Shown here: piece by piece, positions 7,270-8,782 of the stretch
How the letters are laid out: every line of letters begins with the position of its first letter
Position numbering within the stretch: the stretch's first letter is position 1
NCBI GenBank assembly: GCA_030833265.1
Contig: JAURHO010000063.1
Coordinates: 1 to 8,782 of the forward strand
Direction of reading: 5' to 3'
Length of the DNA stretch: 8,782 nt
DNA from: Crocinitomicaceae bacterium
GTDB taxonomy: Bacteria > Bacteroidota > Bacteroidia > Flavobacteriales_D > Crocinitomicaceae
Made by a program: the position numbers and the translations under genes
The notes under the pieces: model-generated
Databases searched by the model: none
The model's input: only the letters and a program-made list of their open reading frames with translations
What the model was told of the DNA's origin: nothing

Positions 7270-7869
7270 ATGAAAAGAGCCTTCGATATTCTTGTTTCAC
7301 TCATTGTGTTGCTTCTTTTTTTTCCGCTGGGTCTAATTTTGGCCTTTTGGATAAAAATAGAATCGAAAGGAGGGGTATTTTATTTCCAGGAAAGGGTAGG
7401 GAAAAATGGTCTTCCTTTCAAATTGATCAAATTCAGATCCATGCGCCCCAATGCTGAGCTGAGTGGCCAACTAACTGTGGGCGCCAGAGATCCGAGAATT
7501 ACGCAAGCCGGATATTTTATCAGAAGGTTTAAACTTGATGAGTTTCCACAGTTCATCAATGTTTTAATGGGGCAGATGAGTATTGTTGGCCCAAGGCCGG
7601 AGGTGCCTTATTATGTATCGTTTTATACGGATGAACAACGAAAAATATTAGAAGTCAAGCCTGGAATTACAGATTTTGCAAGCATTGAGTACTTTCATGA
7701 AAACGAAATTTTAGCGGCAGCAACAGACCCTCAGCAGGCCTACATTGAGCAAATTATGCCTGCAAAAATCAAACTCAATGAGCGTTACTTATCGAATCCA
7801 AGTTTAGCACAGGATTTGAAAATTATGTGGCTGACCTTTCTGAAAATTTTGGGGCGTTACTCTATTTAA
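7270..7869 (+). CDS. Polyprenyl-phosphate sugar-phosphate transferase (bacterial sugar transferase, PglC/WcaJ core)
   Basis: Enzymes of this family move a sugar-1-phosphate from a nucleotide sugar to a polyprenyl phosphate at the inner membrane, starting synthesis of a surface glycan. The 199-residue length matches the minimal PglC-type catalytic core without the extra helices of WcaJ. The N-terminus MKRAFDILVS leads into one hydrophobic segment (about 8-28) with Pro19, consistent with the re-entrant helix of monotopic members. Motifs are FQERVGKNGLPFKLIKFRSM (39-58), the catalytic Asp90-Glu91 in LDEFPQFINVLMGQMSIVGP, PRPE at 108-111 and KPGIT at 130-134. No other glycan genes are visible in the window, so the sugar and product are unknown. 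It stands alone on its strand and overlaps the convergent pseudouridine synthase gene by 8 bases. Confidence 0.95.
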   Translation: MKRAFDILVSLIVLLLFFPLGLILAFWIKIESKGGVFYFQERVGKNGLPFKLIKFRSMRPNAELSGQLTVGARDPRITQAGYFIRRFKLDEFPQFINVLMGQMSIVGPRPEVPYYVSFYTDEQRKILEVKPGITDFASIEYFHENEILAAATDPQQAYIEQIMPAKIKLNERYLSNPSLAQDLKIMWLTFLKILGRYSI

Positions 7870-8533
7870 AAGCAGCCCAAATACCGAGCTCGGGTAGTGG
7901 CGCAACAACACCAATGGTTTCTTTCGAAGTTGGGTGCTGAAAAGCAAGGGTTCGGGCGTGCAAACAAATCGAGCCATCCGGATTCGAGCGCTTATCGCCG
8001 TATTTTAAATCGCCTTTAATAACACAACCTAAGTTTGCCAACTGACAGCGAATTTGATGGTGTCTGCCCGTTTCTAATTTGATTTCAAGTAAATGATAGC
8101 GCTCTGAACTTTTAAGAAACTGATAATGTAAAACCGCCTTTTTGGCACCGGGTGTATCGGCGGCCACCACATAGCTTTTGTTTTGGCTTTCATTCTTTTT
8201 TAGATATTGCACCAGTGTGCCACTATTTTGTGCAGGTTTTTGACTCACAATAGCCCAGTAAACTTTATTGGTTTCTTTGTCTCGAAATTGCGCATTGAGT
8301 CTTTCGAGGGCCTTGCTGGTTCTGGCAAAAACCAAAGCACCACTAGTTGGTCGGTCGAGGCGGTGAACCACTCCTAAAAAAACATTGCCCGGCTTTTGAT
8401 ACTTTTCTTTCAGATAGGTTTTGATCAAATCAGGGAGCGTAGCATCGCCTGTTTTGTCTCCTTGCGTCAGTTCAGAAGGCAACTTATTGACAACAATTAC
8501 ATGGTTGTCTTCATATAAAATTTCAAGTGCCAT
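7862..8533 (-). CDS. RluA-family pseudouridine synthase
   Basis: The enzyme isomerises specific uridines to pseudouridine in rRNA or tRNA. The 223-residue protein has the family signature HRLDRPTSG at 57-65, with catalytic Asp60. The later conserved block LETGRHHQIRCQL (153-165) and GDLKYGD at 174-180 follow. It begins directly with the catalytic fold (EILYEDNHVIVVNKLPS) and has no N-terminal S4 RNA-binding domain, unlike RluC and RluD. Length and motifs fit the short RluA/TruC-like group, but the target uridine cannot be read from sequence. The ATG lies 5 bases after the stop of the topoisomerase gene and is preceded by a strong ribosome binding site. It ends in TAG, inside the sugar transferase 3' end. 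Confidence 0.93.
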   Translation of the reverse strand: MALEILYEDNHVIVVNKLPSELTQGDKTGDATLPDLIKTYLKEKYQKPGNVFLGVVHRLDRPTSGALVFARTSKALERLNAQFRDKETNKVYWAIVSQKPAQNSGTLVQYLKKNESQNKSYVVAADTPGAKKAVLHYQFLKSSERYHLLEIKLETGRHHQIRCQLANLGCVIKGDLKYGDKRSNPDGSICLHARTLAFQHPTSKETIGVVAPLPELGIWAAFK

Positions 8534-8538
8534 AGTTT

Positions 8539-8782
8539 TTATTCCTCCGTTCCTTCTTCAAATAAACTTGGTTGGTCTTCATCGCCTGGCGTTACATCCC
8601 ATTCCATTGTAGGAGATTCACCTTCCTCAGTAATAGCATCATTTGAAAGTTCTCCTGTTCCTTCTTCATTTACTTCCTCTTCTGGCCAGGGTTGTTTTCC
8701 TTCAATCGGATGTGTAAGAACAATTTCTTTTACTTTAAGTTTCGTTAATTGATTTCCTTGGGCTTTCATTCCTTTTACATCA
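8539..8782 (-). CDS. parC: Probable DNA topoisomerase IV (gyrase-like) subunit A, C-terminal fragment
   Basis: Only the last ~81 codons are present; the frame is open through the right edge, so the ATG at 8767-8769 is internal. The visible start DVKGMKAQGNQLTKLKVKEI resembles the end of the last beta-propeller repeat in Bacteroidota topoisomerase IV A subunits, which read roughly VKGxKAxGNxL...KV. Topoisomerase IV unlinks daughter chromosomes. The final 50 residues (8542-8691) form an acidic tail with 19 Asp/Glu and no Lys or Arg, almost certainly unstructured, and contain QPSLF near the end. The stop TAA lies 5 bases before the pseudouridine synthase start, so the two are probably co-transcribed. 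The family call rests on a short segment recalled from memory; GyrA is the main alternative. Confidence 0.62.
   Translation of the reverse strand, partial: DVKGMKAQGNQLTKLKVKEIVLTHPIEGKQPWPEEEVNEEGTGELSNDAITEEGESPTMEWDVTPGDEDQPSLFEEGTEE
8542..8548 (-). promoter_or_regulatory. Ribosome binding site of the RluA-family gene
   Basis: The minus strand reads GGAGGAA followed by 8 bases and the ATG at 8531-8533. It lies within the last codons of the upstream topoisomerase subunit gene. It supports the chosen start and suggests coupled translation. It stands out because most genes in this window have no obvious Shine-Dalgarno sequence. Confidence 0.55.

Overview
The window reads as an ordinary, very compact stretch of a Bacteroidota chromosome, most likely a member of Flavobacteriia or a close relative. 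The grounds are a DUF4293-type membrane protein (a family I know essentially from Bacteroidota), matches to the Bacteroidota sigma-factor -7 element TAnnTTTG, few strong Shine-Dalgarno sequences, moderately low GC by eye, and a dnaN gene away from dnaA and recF. I could run no database search, so the taxonomic call is an inference.

Layout. Positions 1-2672 (+): the C-terminal part of chorismate synthase (aroC), a four-helix DUF4293 protein and an Uup-like ABC-F ATPase, separated by only 2 and 4 bases and so probably one transcript. Positions 2664-7231 (-), read right to left: a small Gln/Leu-rich protein of unknown function, dnaN (sliding clamp), rlmN (23S rRNA/tRNA A2 methyltransferase), natA (ATPase) and natB (permease) of an ABC-2 exporter. 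dnaN and rlmN lie 3 bases apart, and natA and natB share a 4-base ATGA overlap. Positions 7270-7869 (+): a lone polyprenyl-phosphate sugar-phosphate transferase. Positions 7862-8782 (-): the C-terminus of what is probably topoisomerase IV subunit A, followed 5 bases later by an RluA-family pseudouridine synthase.

Both convergent gene pairs overlap at their 3' ends (9 and 8 bases). The largest gap without a gene is 62 bases, so no gene-free stretch needs separate description. I see no RNA gene, CRISPR array, insertion sequence, integrase, toxin-antitoxin pair or defence system.

Functionally this is mostly core information processing (clamp, topoisomerase, rRNA/tRNA modification, ribosome-associated ABC-F), plus aromatic amino-acid synthesis, an exporter and envelope glycan initiation. 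I found no previously undescribed system. The points most worth a second look are a possible clamp-binding peptide (QPSLF) in the acidic tail of the topoisomerase subunit, and the small protein upstream of dnaN, which has no ATG start and no internal methionine.
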